From Methanolobus bombayensis (lineage in GTDB: Archaea; Halobacteriota; Methanosarcinia; Methanosarcinales; Methanosarcinaceae): 64,000 nt of DNA. The stretch spans positions 206,113 to 270,112 of the forward strand of contig NZ_JAGGKD010000005.1 in assembly GCF_017873415.1 (NCBI RefSeq), given 5' to 3'. The position numbers and the translations under genes were made by a program. Each line of letters starts with the position of its first letter. Position 1 is the first letter of the stretch. Below the pieces are notes generated by a model. It was not told the origin of the DNA. It saw only the letters and a list, made by a program, of their open reading frames with translations, and made no database searches. Shown here in pieces: positions 29,596-38,084 of the stretch.

Positions 29596-30390
29596 TCAGT
29601 TCCTGTTCTTTGCAAGGGAGAACTTTCTTGCTTTCTTTTTCTTTTCAGGTGCTTTTATGACCATTTCTTCCTCTGGTACTTTGATACCTGCGATTTCAGC
29701 TGCCAGACGGTTGAAGTTTCCAGAAACCTGTGAAGCAGGATACTTGATAACCACCGGTGCCTTGAAAGCCAGTGAATTTTTTACGTTCTTCTCTTCATTC
29801 ATAGTTGCCAGTATCTTAAGCCCAAGAGTTGTTTCTACTCGCTCAGCACTAAGTTCGTTCTGGGTAACTTCGGTCCTGTTCAGCAATACACCTCTGAACT
29901 GTTTTCCCATATTGTCGGAAACTACCTTGATCTTCATTGCACCGGCAAGTGATAGTATGTCCGGATTAACGACCTGGATTATCTCATCTGCAAGTGATAT
30001 TGCTAAAAGTGAATTCTTGCTGATCCCGGTGGGGGAGTCCAGTATAATATAATCGTATTTTTCTTTGACACTCTCAAGGATATCGCCGATAATGTCCATG
30101 TTCGCATTTACAAAACCCTGAAGTGAAATGCTTCCCGGGAGAATGTGCATGTTGTTTGGTCCGTCATAAATGGCCTCTTTAAGCTCTGCGCTGCCTGCAA
30201 GTACTTCATGAATACTTGCTTTTGAAGTTTCGAGTCCCAACATCAGCCCTATGGTGGGCATTCCTATATCAACATCGATGAGTAGAGTTTTCTTTGCAAA
30301 CCCTGCCAGAGCGGCACCAAGATTTATAGCAGCCATACTGGTGCCTGCACCACCCTTCCCTGAGACGATTGTAAAAATTGTTGCTGTCAT
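29596..30390 (-). CDS. MinD/ParA-family TadZ-like protein with degenerate P-loop
   Basis: SIMIBI-class protein, first gene of the Tad-like cluster, so probably the positioning factor of the assembly machine (TadZ/CpaE role). The P-loop reads SGKGGAGTS: the signature lysine of the deviant Walker A is kept but the second, catalytic P-loop lysine is a threonine, as in atypical TadZ ATPases. LLIDVDIGMPTIGLMLGL (Walker A') and YDYIILDSPTGISKN (Walker B) follow. It lacks the N-terminal receiver-like domain of bacterial TadZ. A basic tail (KKKKARKF) may bind membrane or the acidic ATPase extension. Confidence 0.8.
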   Translation of the reverse strand: MTATIFTIVSGKGGAGTSMAAINLGAALAGFAKKTLLIDVDIGMPTIGLMLGLETSKASIHEVLAGSAELKEAIYDGPNNMHILPGSISLQGFVNANMDIIGDILESVKEKYDYIILDSPTGISKNSLLAISLADEIIQVVNPDILSLAGAMKIKVVSDNMGKQFRGVLLNRTEVTQNELSAERVETTLGLKILATMNEEKNVKNSLAFKAPVVIKYPASQVSGNFNRLAAEIAGIKVPEEEMVIKAPEKKKKARKFSLAKNRN

Positions 30391-30522
30391 AAAATGCCTC
30401 TGTTAATGATCCCAATTGATGTACCTTTCAAGTGTAGATCGGTCTGGTTAATGTAACATTATATAATCACGACTAAATACTACTTATAAATATAAATACA
30501 TATCTATATTATTTGTTGTAAA

Positions 30523-30539
30523 ATTGTTCACAGAACAAT
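30523..30539. promoter_or_regulatory. Inverted repeat between tadZ-like gene and tsr3
   Basis: ATTGTTC-ACA-GAACAAT, a perfect 7-bp dyad with a 3-base centre, lies 30 bases before the tsr3 ATG in the divergent promoter region, next to several TATA-like AT stretches. It resembles an operator; a chance origin cannot be excluded. Confidence 0.3.
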
Positions 30540-30569
30540 AATTTATAGAATCATGACTCATTTTCCCAT

Positions 30570-31091
30570 ATGTCCAAATCTGAAAAAAATGACATCAGAC
30601 TTTTCCTGTATCATGCAAAACAGTGTGATCCCAGGAAATGTACTGGCAAGAAAATGGCTAAATTCGGACTTGTGGATCTTTCTGAAAAAATCGGAAAAAT
30701 CCCATCAGGGTCAATATTACTTGATCCTATGGCAGAAAAGGCTCTCTCACCGGAAGACAATGTTAAAAAAGGCATAACAGTACTCGATTGTTCATGGGAG
30801 GAAGTCGAAAGAGTGTTCCCTCATCTCCTTAAAATGAGACTGCAACATCGGGCACTGCCCTATCTTGTGGCTGCAAATCCGGTTAATTTTGGAAGACCAT
30901 TCAAACTGACCTCAGTGGAAGCATTTGCTGCTGCACTTTACATTCTTGGTAACAAGGAGCAGGCTGAACATATAATGTCAAAGTTCAACTGGGGACACAC
31001 GTTCCTTGAGCTCAACCATGAGCCACTTGAAGAATATTCAGGAGCAAAGGACAGTAAGGATATTTTAAGGATACAGAGCGAATATATGTAA
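30570..31091 (+). CDS. tsr3: 16S rRNA aminocarboxypropyltransferase Tsr3 (DUF367)
   Basis: Transfers the 3-amino-3-carboxypropyl group of SAM to the hypermodified uridine of helix 31 in small-subunit rRNA. The 173-residue protein has the RLI-like/DUF367 sequence: [20 protein letters not shown] near residue 13, the loop [15 protein letters not shown] near 70, then [17 protein letters not shown] (SAM-binding) near 95 and [13 protein letters not shown]. Start at the ATG right before SKSEKN; upstream ATG in another frame is a shadow. Followed 16 bases later by a LOG-like gene. Confidence 0.93.
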   Translation: MSKSEKNDIRLFLYHAKQCDPRKCTGKKMAKFGLVDLSEKIGKIPSGSILLDPMAEKALSPEDNVKKGITVLDCSWEEVERVFPHLLKMRLQHRALPYLVAANPVNFGRPFKLTSVEAFAAALYILGNKEQAEHIMSKFNWGHTFLELNHEPLEEYSGAKDSKDILRIQSEYM

Positions 31092-31107
31092 TACCGGATG
31101 TGATTAT

Positions 31108-31563
31108 ATGATTCAAATAGGAGTTATTGGGGCAGGTTCATGTGACGGGGCATTGAAAAAGATTGCTGAAGAAGTTGGTGCTGAAATTGCCAGAAATGGA
31201 GCAATACTTCTTTGTGGCGGACTCGGAGGAGTAATGGAGGCATCAGCAAAAGGTGCTAAAAATGAGGGAGGTACAACAGTTGGTATTCTCCCTGGTGACA
31301 GGCGCAGTGATTCAAATAATTACATGGACATTGGGATCGTAACTGAAATGGGGCATGCCCGCAATGTGATAATCGCACGTTCGTCAGATGCGCTGATCGC
31401 TGTTGGTGGTGAATATGGTACGCTTTCAGAGATTGCTCATTCACTTAAAATGGGAAAAACAGTTGCAACTCTTAATTCTAAATGGGAGATTGAAGGCACA
31501 CTCAAAGCAAAAGATCCAAAAGATGCGGTCAGGATTGTCCTGAACGGCATCAGCAAATCATAA
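31108..31563 (+). CDS. TIGR00725-family Rossmann-fold (LOG/DprA-like) protein
   Basis: Nucleotide-binding protein of the SLOG superfamily. Signatures: IGVIGAGSC at the N-terminus, GAILLCGGLGGVMEASAKGA near residue 31, GILPGDRR near 58, and the glycine loop AVGGEYGTLSEIAHSLKMGK near 96. The related LOG proteins hydrolyse cytokinin monophosphates or bind other nucleotide derivatives; this short (151-residue) branch has no proven substrate. Likely in an operon with tsr3. Confidence 0.85.
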   Translation: MIQIGVIGAGSCDGALKKIAEEVGAEIARNGAILLCGGLGGVMEASAKGAKNEGGTTVGILPGDRRSDSNNYMDIGIVTEMGHARNVIIARSSDALIAVGGEYGTLSEIAHSLKMGKTVATLNSKWEIEGTLKAKDPKDAVRIVLNGISKS

Positions 31564-31599
31564 TCCTGATTATTTTTTCCTCTGATTTTGGAATTACGA

Positions 31600-32373
31600 T
31601 CAGATCTCAAGATCAATTCCTATCGGGCAATGATCAGAGCCCATTACGTCCGGAAGTATGAATGAATCTTTGACGTTGTCTTTGATATTCTCACTAGCAA
31701 AGAAATAGTCAATTCTCCAGCCAACATTTCTTTCCCTTGCTCTTGTCCTCATACTCCACCAGGTGTAGTTCTCAGGTTCTTCATTGAAAATCCTGAAAGT
31801 GTCTACATACCCGTTGTCAAGAAGTTTGTCAATCCACGCGCGTTCCTGAGGAAGGAAACCTGATATCTTTTCATTCTCTTTTGGTCTTGCAAGGTCGATT
31901 TCCTTGTGTGCGGTATTCACGTCACCACAGACGATTATTTTCTTGCCTCTGGATTTGAGGGTGTTAGCATATTCAAGGAAAGCATCGTAGAATTCCATCT
32001 TATAGTCCAGTCTTTCAGATGATGCTTTTCCATTTGGGAAGTAAATGTTAAAGAGTACGAAATCTCCGAAGTCAGCTATTTGTGTGCGTCCTTCACTGTC
32101 AAATTTTTCTATTCCGAAACCGCACTTTATATCCTCTGGCTCTTTTTTAGTGTATAGTGCAACACCACTATATCCTTTTTTTTCAGCAGATGCAAAGTAG
32201 TTGTAATATCCGCCAGTTTCAAGAAGTCCTGCAGGAAGTTGTTCCCTGCGTGCTTTTGTTTCCTGGATGCAGAGTATGTCAGGCTTTTCTTCATTGAACC
32301 AGTCAAGAAAACCCTTTTTATGAACCGCTCGTATGCCATTTACATTCCATGAAATTATCCTGATCTTACTCAT
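31600..32373 (-). CDS. xth: Exodeoxyribonuclease III / AP endonuclease
   Basis: Mg-dependent base-excision repair nuclease that cuts at abasic sites and trims 3' ends. All family boxes are present: [12 protein letters not shown] (N-terminal Asn), ILCIQETKA (metal-binding Glu), [24 protein letters not shown] region (as [15 protein letters not shown] near residue 145), and the C-terminal [16 protein letters not shown] with the catalytic Asp-His. 257 residues, a normal ExoIII length. Convergent with the LOG-like gene. Confidence 0.95.
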   Translation of the reverse strand: MSKIRIISWNVNGIRAVHKKGFLDWFNEEKPDILCIQETKARREQLPAGLLETGGYYNYFASAEKKGYSGVALYTKKEPEDIKCGFGIEKFDSEGRTQIADFGDFVLFNIYFPNGKASSERLDYKMEFYDAFLEYANTLKSRGKKIIVCGDVNTAHKEIDLARPKENEKISGFLPQERAWIDKLLDNGYVDTFRIFNEEPENYTWWSMRTRARERNVGWRIDYFFASENIKDNVKDSFILPDVMGSDHCPIGIDLEI

Positions 32374-32529
32374 TTTATTTCTCCGGGATTTTTGATATTA
32401 TTTGCTAACTTATCTGTTAAGTAGCTTGCTCAAAAACATGTGTTTCTGTTTGCTGAACCGGTTTTTGTGCATTGCATATGTGTAATATATAGTTCTAAAT
32501 AGTTCTAAATGCTAAATGAGAAAAAAGCT

Positions 32530-32552
32530 TAAATAATAATAATTATTATTTA
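32530..32552. promoter_or_regulatory. Fur/PerR-type operator in front of the oxidative-stress operon
   Basis: Perfect odd-length palindrome: TAAATAATAAT-A-ATTATTATTTA, 11-bp arms around one base. Its core TAATAAT-A-ATTATTA is a 7-1-7 box one base per arm away from the Fur (TGATAAT) and PerR (TTATAAT) consensuses. It overlaps the TATA-like CTTAAATAAT and ends 57 bases before the regulator's ATG, so binding would block TBP/TFB. Confidence 0.65.
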
Positions 32553-32609
32553 GTGTTTGTTCTTACATTGGATATGTTAAGAACAAGAAAAAGCGAAGAG
32601 TGTTCAAAC

Positions 32610-33005
32610 ATGAAAAAACCAGACATCAAATATACAAACCAGCGGATTGAGATCCTGGAATTCCTCAAGGAATTTGATGGTCATCCAACTGTAGATGATG
32701 TCTATGAGGGAGTAAGGCAAAAACTGACCCGCATCAGCAAGGCTACGGTTTACAACAACCTGAAATTCCTTGCTGAAAAGGGATTGATAAAGGAGGTGAA
32801 TGTAAAGGGGGTTTCAAGGTTTGAATCCAATCTGATACCTCATCATCACACAATATGCCTCGAGTGTGGAGAAATAGCAGACTATGAATCAGAAGAGCTT
32901 AGCGATTACGCTATGAAAATAGCAGAACAGATAGATGACTTCAAAATAGAATCAGCAGACACTAACTTTTACGGAATTTGTAAGAAATGTATGGAGATGG
33001 AGTAA
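32610..33005 (+). CDS. perR: Fur-family regulator, PerR-like
   Basis: Metal-dependent repressor that most likely senses peroxide or iron. An N-terminal winged helix (YTNQRIEILEFLKEF ... SKATVYNNLKFLAEKGLI) is followed by the dimer/metal domain: HHHTICLECG (H78-H80, C83, C86) and CKKC near the C-terminus, forming the structural Zn(Cys)4 site. The position of PerR Asp85 is Glu (E72) but that of Asp104 is Asp (D91), a mix of Fur and PerR features. I start at MKKPDIKYTNQ (131 residues), the conserved start. It sits just behind a 7-1-7 operator and two bases before the peroxiredoxin gene. Confidence 0.85.
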   Translation: MKKPDIKYTNQRIEILEFLKEFDGHPTVDDVYEGVRQKLTRISKATVYNNLKFLAEKGLIKEVNVKGVSRFESNLIPHHHTICLECGEIADYESEELSDYAMKIAEQIDDFKIESADTNFYGICKKCMEME

Positions 33006-33007
33006 TT

Positions 33008-33682
33008 ATGGAAGAAGAAATAGTAACAATGCCACTTATCGGAGACGCAGCACCAAGCTTTAAAGCAGTGACAACTAACGGAGAAATTAATTTCCCTAAA
33101 GATTACAAGGGCAAGTGGGTAATTTTGTTCAGTCACCCCGCAGACTTTACACCTGTATGTACAACTGAATTTATGACATTCGCAACCATGCAGGAAGAAT
33201 TCAGGGAACTGAACACAGAACTTATCGGACTGTCCATTGACAGTATCTATGCCCACATTGCATGGCTGCGCACAATCAAAGAGAAGATCGAATACAAGGG
33301 CATGAAGGATGTCGAAGTAACATTCCCTGTTATTGAAGATCTTAAGATGGAGGTTGCAAAGAAGTTCGGAATGGTACAGCCAAATGCTTCCACAACACAG
33401 GCTGTAAGGGCAGTTTTCATCATGGATCCCAAGGCAACGGTAAGAGCAATCCTCTATTATCCACTGTCCAACGGAAGGAACATGGACGAGATCAAGAGAA
33501 TTATACTTGCAATGCAGAAGTCTGATGCAGAGAACATCGCAACACCTGCAAACTGGCAGCCAGGAGATGACGTGATCATCCCACCACCAGGTTCATGCGG
33601 AACTGCAAAGGAAAGGGTCGAGACCGAAGAAGAAGGCAAGTATTGCCTTGACTGGTTCATGTGCCTGAGGAAACAGTCTTAA
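33008..33682 (+). CDS. Peroxiredoxin (Prx6-type, archaeal 2-Cys)
   Basis: Thiol peroxidase that reduces hydrogen peroxide and organic peroxides. The peroxidatic cysteine is in HPADFTPVCTTEF near residue 45; AVRAVFIMDPKATVRA is the family arginine region; the C-terminal tail has two more cysteines in PPPGSCGTAKE and one pair in YCLDWFMC, as in Aeropyrum/Methanococcus-type enzymes with a resolving cysteine. ATG (MEEEIVTMP) lies two bases after the regulator's stop, within a GGAG ribosome-binding site. 224 residues, normal size. Regulated by the operator upstream of perR by inference. Confidence 0.93.
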   Translation: MEEEIVTMPLIGDAAPSFKAVTTNGEINFPKDYKGKWVILFSHPADFTPVCTTEFMTFATMQEEFRELNTELIGLSIDSIYAHIAWLRTIKEKIEYKGMKDVEVTFPVIEDLKMEVAKKFGMVQPNASTTQAVRAVFIMDPKATVRAILYYPLSNGRNMDEIKRIILAMQKSDAENIATPANWQPGDDVIIPPPGSCGTAKERVETEEEGKYCLDWFMCLRKQS

Positions 33683-33719
33683 ATACGTACGAAACGATAT
33701 ATTCCAGAGGTGACCTATC

Positions 33720-34217
33720 ATGGGAACAAAAGGTGTAGAAATTCTTGGATTAGATGTAAATGAGTTGATTGAGTTACTGAACAAGGCCCTTGCAGACGAA
33801 TGGCTTGCATACTATCAGTACTGGGTCGGTGCAAAAGTAATCAAAGGTCCGATGAGAGAAGCTGCAGCAGCTGAACTCATTGAGCACGCAAACGATGAAC
33901 TGCGCCATGCAGACATGGTTTCCAACAGGATCTTACAGCTTGGCGGAACACCTGTACTCTCCCCGCAGGAATGGGATAAGATAACAAACTGTGGATATGA
34001 AGCTCCGGAGGATCCATTTGTAAAGAAGATCCTTGAGCAGAACATCAAGGGAGAACAGTGTGCTATTCAGGTTTACAGCACAATCCTTGACAAAGTAAAG
34101 GACAAGGACCCTGTGACCTACGAGATCGTGTTACAGATACTCACCGATGAGATCGAGCACGAGGACGATCTGCAGGCTGTCATGGAAGATATCGAACTTA
34201 TGCAGAGGAAAGACTAA
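33720..34217 (+). CDS. DPS-like ferritin (thioferritin/DPSL type)
   Basis: Ferritin-like diiron protein that probably oxidises and stores iron with peroxide, protecting DNA. Four-helix ferritin ligands: ALADEWLAYYQYWVG (E27), ELIEHANDELRHAD (E, H), NIKGEQCAIQVYS and DEIEHEDDLQ. Two cysteines, C91 (ITNCGYE) and C114 (GEQCAI), are 23 apart, similar to the conserved pair near the active site of Sulfolobus DPSL. 165 residues. Start has GAGGTGA at 6 bases. Third gene of the perR-prx-dps operon; 37 bases after the peroxiredoxin. Confidence 0.8.
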   Translation: MGTKGVEILGLDVNELIELLNKALADEWLAYYQYWVGAKVIKGPMREAAAAELIEHANDELRHADMVSNRILQLGGTPVLSPQEWDKITNCGYEAPEDPFVKKILEQNIKGEQCAIQVYSTILDKVKDKDPVTYEIVLQILTDEIEHEDDLQAVMEDIELMQRKD

Positions 34218-34242
34218 TCTTCATACGGATTAGAAGGATTTG

Positions 34243-34277
34243 GCATTTCCTGTTCATTTGAAATGGACGGGGAATGC
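34243..34277 (+). terminator. Long hairpin terminator of the perR operon
   Basis: The 35 bases GCATTTCCTGTTCATTT... fold back on themselves as one uninterrupted stem of about 16 pairs with a tiny loop. Four of the pairs are G-T on the plus strand (so A-C mismatches on the other), which shows the RNA is made from the plus strand. A T-rich tail follows. Remaining gap to topA (about 260 bases) holds AT-rich promoter-like DNA and no gene. Confidence 0.7.
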
Positions 34278-34538
34278 ATCATCTATTTTGTTTTTATTTT
34301 ACTGTGCGCCAGTGCGCATGGCTGTTTTCGCTTTATATTGCCACTTGATGCTGTTTTCTCAAAAATGATCTCTGTTTGATTTGTAATTCATTTGCGATAG
34401 ATATATTTAGAAGAATGTTTGTTAGATTTAATCATTAAATAACACTGTAAAAATAAAGATTTTCTATCGAAAGTATCGGATCAAATGAACATTTAATCAT
34501 TTTGTTTATCACACTATTTCAAGATCTACGGAGATAAC
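34278..34538. other. Gene-free gap before topA
   Basis: AT-rich DNA after the terminator; several TATA-like stretches probably form the topA promoter. No open frame, repeat or hairpin stood out. Confidence 0.4.
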
Positions 34539-36782
34539 ATGCATCTCATCATAGCAGAAAAACATATTGCAGCAAAAAGAATAGCTGCAATTCTGGCACC
34601 TAAAAAGGTAAAACAGGTTCGTGTAAGTGGTGTAGACACTTACGAATATGAATCTGAGGGGGAGAGAAAGGTATTCATAGGCCTTAGCGGGCATATTGTG
34701 AAACTGGATTTCCCTAAGGCATATAACAACTGGCAAAAGGTAGAGGCAAGTGAACTTATCGGGGCAGAAATAATCACAGCTTCAACCCAGGTAAAGATCG
34801 TATCCGCACTTAAGAAGCTGGGAAAAGAAGCTACAAAAGTCACGATTGCTACTGACTATGACAGGGAAGGAGAACTTATTGGTGTTGAGGCTCTTGACAT
34901 TATCAAAGGCGTAAATGCTGATATTATATTTGAACGTGTACATTACAGTGCAATTACTCCTAAAGCCATTGATACTGCATTCTCGAACCCGACAAATGTG
35001 GATTTCAACCTTGCAGATGCAGGACATTCCCGCCAGGTCATTGACCTTGTATGGGGTGCATCGCTCACCCGTTATATTTCACTTGCAGCCGGTCGTCTGG
35101 GAAAGATGTTCCTGTCAGTAGGTAGGGTTCAGTCGCCCACGCTTTCACTTATCGTTGAGCGCGAAAAGGAAAGAGAGGCTTTTATTCCAAAACCATATTG
35201 GGAACTCTCAGCCATGCTTAAGAGCCAAAGCGGAGAGGAGTTCAAGGTCGAACACCGCACCAAAAGGTTCTGGGATAAAGCAGAGGTTGATGCGGCAATG
35301 GAAAAGATATCCATTGGAGACGATGCTCGGGTAACAGAACTTAAAACATCTAAAAAAACAGACAAACCTCCTACTCCTTTCAATACAACTGAATTTATCA
35401 GTGCAGCAAGTTCCATTGGCTTTACAGCAGCAAACGCAATGAGAATAGCTGAATCACTTTACACTAACGGTTTCATCTCATATCCAAGAACTGACAACAC
35501 AGTCTATCCGGATACGCTTGATCTCAGGGCACAGATTGAGATTTTCAAGACCGGAGCTTTCAAACAGTATGCTCTCAAGCTGCTTGAAAAGAAAGAGCTT
35601 GTACCTACCAGGGGTAAGAAAGAAACAACTGATCACCCACCAATTTTCCCTGCATCACTTGCCAAAAAATCCGAAATGAACGAGCAGGAATGGAAACTTT
35701 ATGAAATGGTTGTCAGACGTTTCTTTGCAACCTTCGCAGACCCTGCAATATGGGAGACTATCAGGTCAAAGTATGATATTGAGGCTGAGGAATTCAAAGC
35801 AAACGGTGCAAGACTTGTGGAACCTGGCTGGAGATGGTACTATCATTATAATGCACCTGAGGACAGACTGCTTCCAAAAATGGAAGAAGGGGATGTTCAC
35901 TCCGTATTAAAGATTGATGTTGAGGCAAAAGAAACACAACCACCAGGAAGATACGGACAGGGAAGGCTTATCAGAATAATGGAAGAAATGGGACTTGGAA
36001 CAAAAGCTACCCGTCATGATATTATCAGTAAACTTTACTCAAGGGCTTATGTACATGGAAACCCACTGCAACCTACTAAAACTGCCGTTGCGGTTGTAGA
36101 CGCACTTGAAAAGTTCGCACCTACTATTTCCAAACCGGATATGACCAGTAAACTTGAAGCTGATATGGACAGGATCGCAGAAGGTGAGATTCCGGAAGAT
36201 GAGGTTCTGAACGAATCCAGGGAAATGCTTGAAGGGGTATTTACTGATCTTGAAAAGAACAAGGATGATATCAGTGAGTCTCTGCGCGCAGGTCTGCGTG
36301 AGGACAAGATAATAGGCGAGTGTTCGGAATGTGGTTCCAATCTTATGGTAATGAGATCAAAGCGCGGTGGCCGTTTCATCGGATGCGAGGGCTATCCTGA
36401 TTGTAATTTCTCCCTCCCTCTTCCAAGGTCCGGCCAGGTAATTGTAACGGATAAAATGTGCGAGGATCATGGTCTTTACCATATACGTATTATCAATGCA
36501 GGTAAAAGACCATGGAACCTTGGATGTCCTGAGTGTAACTTCCTTGAATGGCAGAAAACACAGGAAGAAGAGAAGAAAAAACAAAAGGAAGAATCTCCTG
36601 ATAAGGAAAAGCCAAAGGCACTCAAAGATATCTCGGGCATTGGTAAGGTCACCGAAGAGAAACTAGTGGATGCAGGTATTTGCAGTGTGGATGAGTTATG
36701 TGAAGCTGATGCCCTGGAACTTGCAAAAGTTACAAGTATACCTGTCAAGAAAATAAAGACGTGGCAATCTGATATTTTCTAA
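34539..36782 (+). CDS. topA: DNA topoisomerase I (type IA)
   Basis: Relaxes negative supercoils by single-strand passage. Toprim domain at the N-terminus (HLIIAEKHIAAKRIA; TIATDYDREGELIG with the acidic DxD triad near residue 108), the active-site tyrosine in GFISYPRTDNTVYP near residue 315, and the C-terminal zinc ribbons (CSECGSNLMVM ... CEGYPDC; CPECNF). Residues about 690-747 (KDISGIGKVTEEKLVDAGI) form a helix-hairpin-helix pair. 747 residues, full length. Ends 16 bases before the aCPSF2 gene, so they may be co-transcribed. Confidence 0.95.
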   Translation: MHLIIAEKHIAAKRIAAILAPKKVKQVRVSGVDTYEYESEGERKVFIGLSGHIVKLDFPKAYNNWQKVEASELIGAEIITASTQVKIVSALKKLGKEATKVTIATDYDREGELIGVEALDIIKGVNADIIFERVHYSAITPKAIDTAFSNPTNVDFNLADAGHSRQVIDLVWGASLTRYISLAAGRLGKMFLSVGRVQSPTLSLIVEREKEREAFIPKPYWELSAMLKSQSGEEFKVEHRTKRFWDKAEVDAAMEKISIGDDARVTELKTSKKTDKPPTPFNTTEFISAASSIGFTAANAMRIAESLYTNGFISYPRTDNTVYPDTLDLRAQIEIFKTGAFKQYALKLLEKKELVPTRGKKETTDHPPIFPASLAKKSEMNEQEWKLYEMVVRRFFATFADPAIWETIRSKYDIEAEEFKANGARLVEPGWRWYYHYNAPEDRLLPKMEEGDVHSVLKIDVEAKETQPPGRYGQGRLIRIMEEMGLGTKATRHDIISKLYSRAYVHGNPLQPTKTAVAVVDALEKFAPTISKPDMTSKLEADMDRIAEGEIPEDEVLNESREMLEGVFTDLEKNKDDISESLRAGLREDKIIGECSECGSNLMVMRSKRGGRFIGCEGYPDCNFSLPLPRSGQVIVTDKMCEDHGLYHIRIINAGKRPWNLGCPECNFLEWQKTQEEEKKKQKEESPDKEKPKALKDISGIGKVTEEKLVDAGICSVDELCEADALELAKVTSIPVKKIKTWQSDIF

Positions 36783-36798
36783 TGGGAACGGGTTTAAC

Positions 36799-38037
36799 AT
36801 GGAACTGGAATTTAAGGGTGCGTGCAGGGAGGTCGGAAGATCGGCCGTCCTTGTGGACGAAAAGGTCATGATGGATTACGGAGTTTCTCCGGGAGAACAT
36901 ATTAAGTATCCTGTGAACGGGTCCAGGCCGCAGGCAATTCTTGTTTCACACGCGCATATTGACCATTCAGGTGCTGTTCCAAATCTTATGGACCTTGAAC
37001 CCGATGTTTTCATGACTCCACCTACTTTTGATCTTTCACATATGCTTGCACAGGATACTCTCAGGATCGCTGAAAGGGAAGGCGAGATGCCTGCATATGA
37101 TTCCATTGAGCTTTCAAAGTTTGCTCATAACACTAAACAAATTGATACCGGTGTTCCATTTCATACTCATGGATATGATGTCGAATTCCTTGATGCAGGA
37201 CACATACCCGGTGCTTCTTCGATACATCTGACAGACAAAGATAACAGAAGCCTGTTCTATACCGGTGACATCAATACAGCCGACACAAGACTTGTCCCGG
37301 GAGCTGTTGATTTTCCTGATTCTGACATACTTATTACTGAAAGCACATATTTCGGAGATGAACATCCGCCCCGAAAGGAAGTTGAAAACCAGTTCATAGA
37401 TTCCGTAATGGATACTCTGGATATAGGTGGAACTGTTATTGTTCCTGCATTTGCCATCGGCAGGACGCAGGAGATACTAATGCTGCTGGATGCACATGGT
37501 ATCAGGGCTTACGTGGATGGGATGGGAGTCAGGGCATACAAACTGATGACAAAACATCCGGAATATATCCGAAACCCTACTCATCTTAAAAGGGCATTTG
37601 ATAATTCCATTGCAGTAAAAGGAAGAAAACGTGACTCAGTACGTCTGGAATCATCTGTTATTGTTACAACGGCAGGTATGCTGAACGGTGGTCCTGTATT
37701 GTATTATATCAGCAAGAAATTCAAAGACCCGAAATCCAAGATTATACTTACAGGTTACCAGGTCGAGGGTACAAATGGCAGGATGGCTATGGATAACGGT
37801 ATAATTGAAAATGATGGGGTTATCCAGCACCTGAAACCGAAGATCGAGCAATATGATTTCTCTGCTCATTCAGGCGACAAAGAACTTAAGGAAATGGTTA
37901 AGGATTTCTGTGACAGGGGAACTGAGCATGTGTTCACAATGCATGGTGACAACTGTGAAGGATTTGCTGACTGGATCAATGAAGAGGTCGGTGTGAAAGC
38001 TTTTGCTCCTGAGATAGGAGAACGGTTTAGCGTATAA
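36799..38037 (+). CDS. Archaeal beta-CASP ribonuclease aCPSF2 (no KH domains)
   Basis: Metallo-beta-lactamase/beta-CASP RNase related to CPSF73. Metal-binding motif SHAHIDHSG (H51, H53, D55, H56), motif III DAGHIPGASS, motif IV YTGDINTAD, then the beta-CASP insertion with TESTYFGDEHPPR (motif A), VPAFAIGRTQEIL and the C-terminal DFSAHSGDKELKE and TMHGD histidines. 412 residues with the enzyme core right at the N-terminus, hence the shorter aCPSF2 rather than the KH-bearing aCPSF1. Probable role is RNA processing or decay. Confidence 0.88.
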   Translation: MELEFKGACREVGRSAVLVDEKVMMDYGVSPGEHIKYPVNGSRPQAILVSHAHIDHSGAVPNLMDLEPDVFMTPPTFDLSHMLAQDTLRIAEREGEMPAYDSIELSKFAHNTKQIDTGVPFHTHGYDVEFLDAGHIPGASSIHLTDKDNRSLFYTGDINTADTRLVPGAVDFPDSDILITESTYFGDEHPPRKEVENQFIDSVMDTLDIGGTVIVPAFAIGRTQEILMLLDAHGIRAYVDGMGVRAYKLMTKHPEYIRNPTHLKRAFDNSIAVKGRKRDSVRLESSVIVTTAGMLNGGPVLYYISKKFKDPKSKIILTGYQVEGTNGRMAMDNGIIENDGVIQHLKPKIEQYDFSAHSGDKELKEMVKDFCDRGTEHVFTMHGDNCEGFADWINEEVGVKAFAPEIGERFSV

Positions 38038-38084
38038 GAATCAAATTTTGTATAAGTGTTGCAATTTCTGTAATCTCTTGTTTT

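Noticed and set aside
25485..30390. Archaellum motor operon (FlaH-I-J)
   Set aside because: The first protein is MinD-like rather than FlaH, the platform is two proteins, and no flaC-H accessory genes are present.
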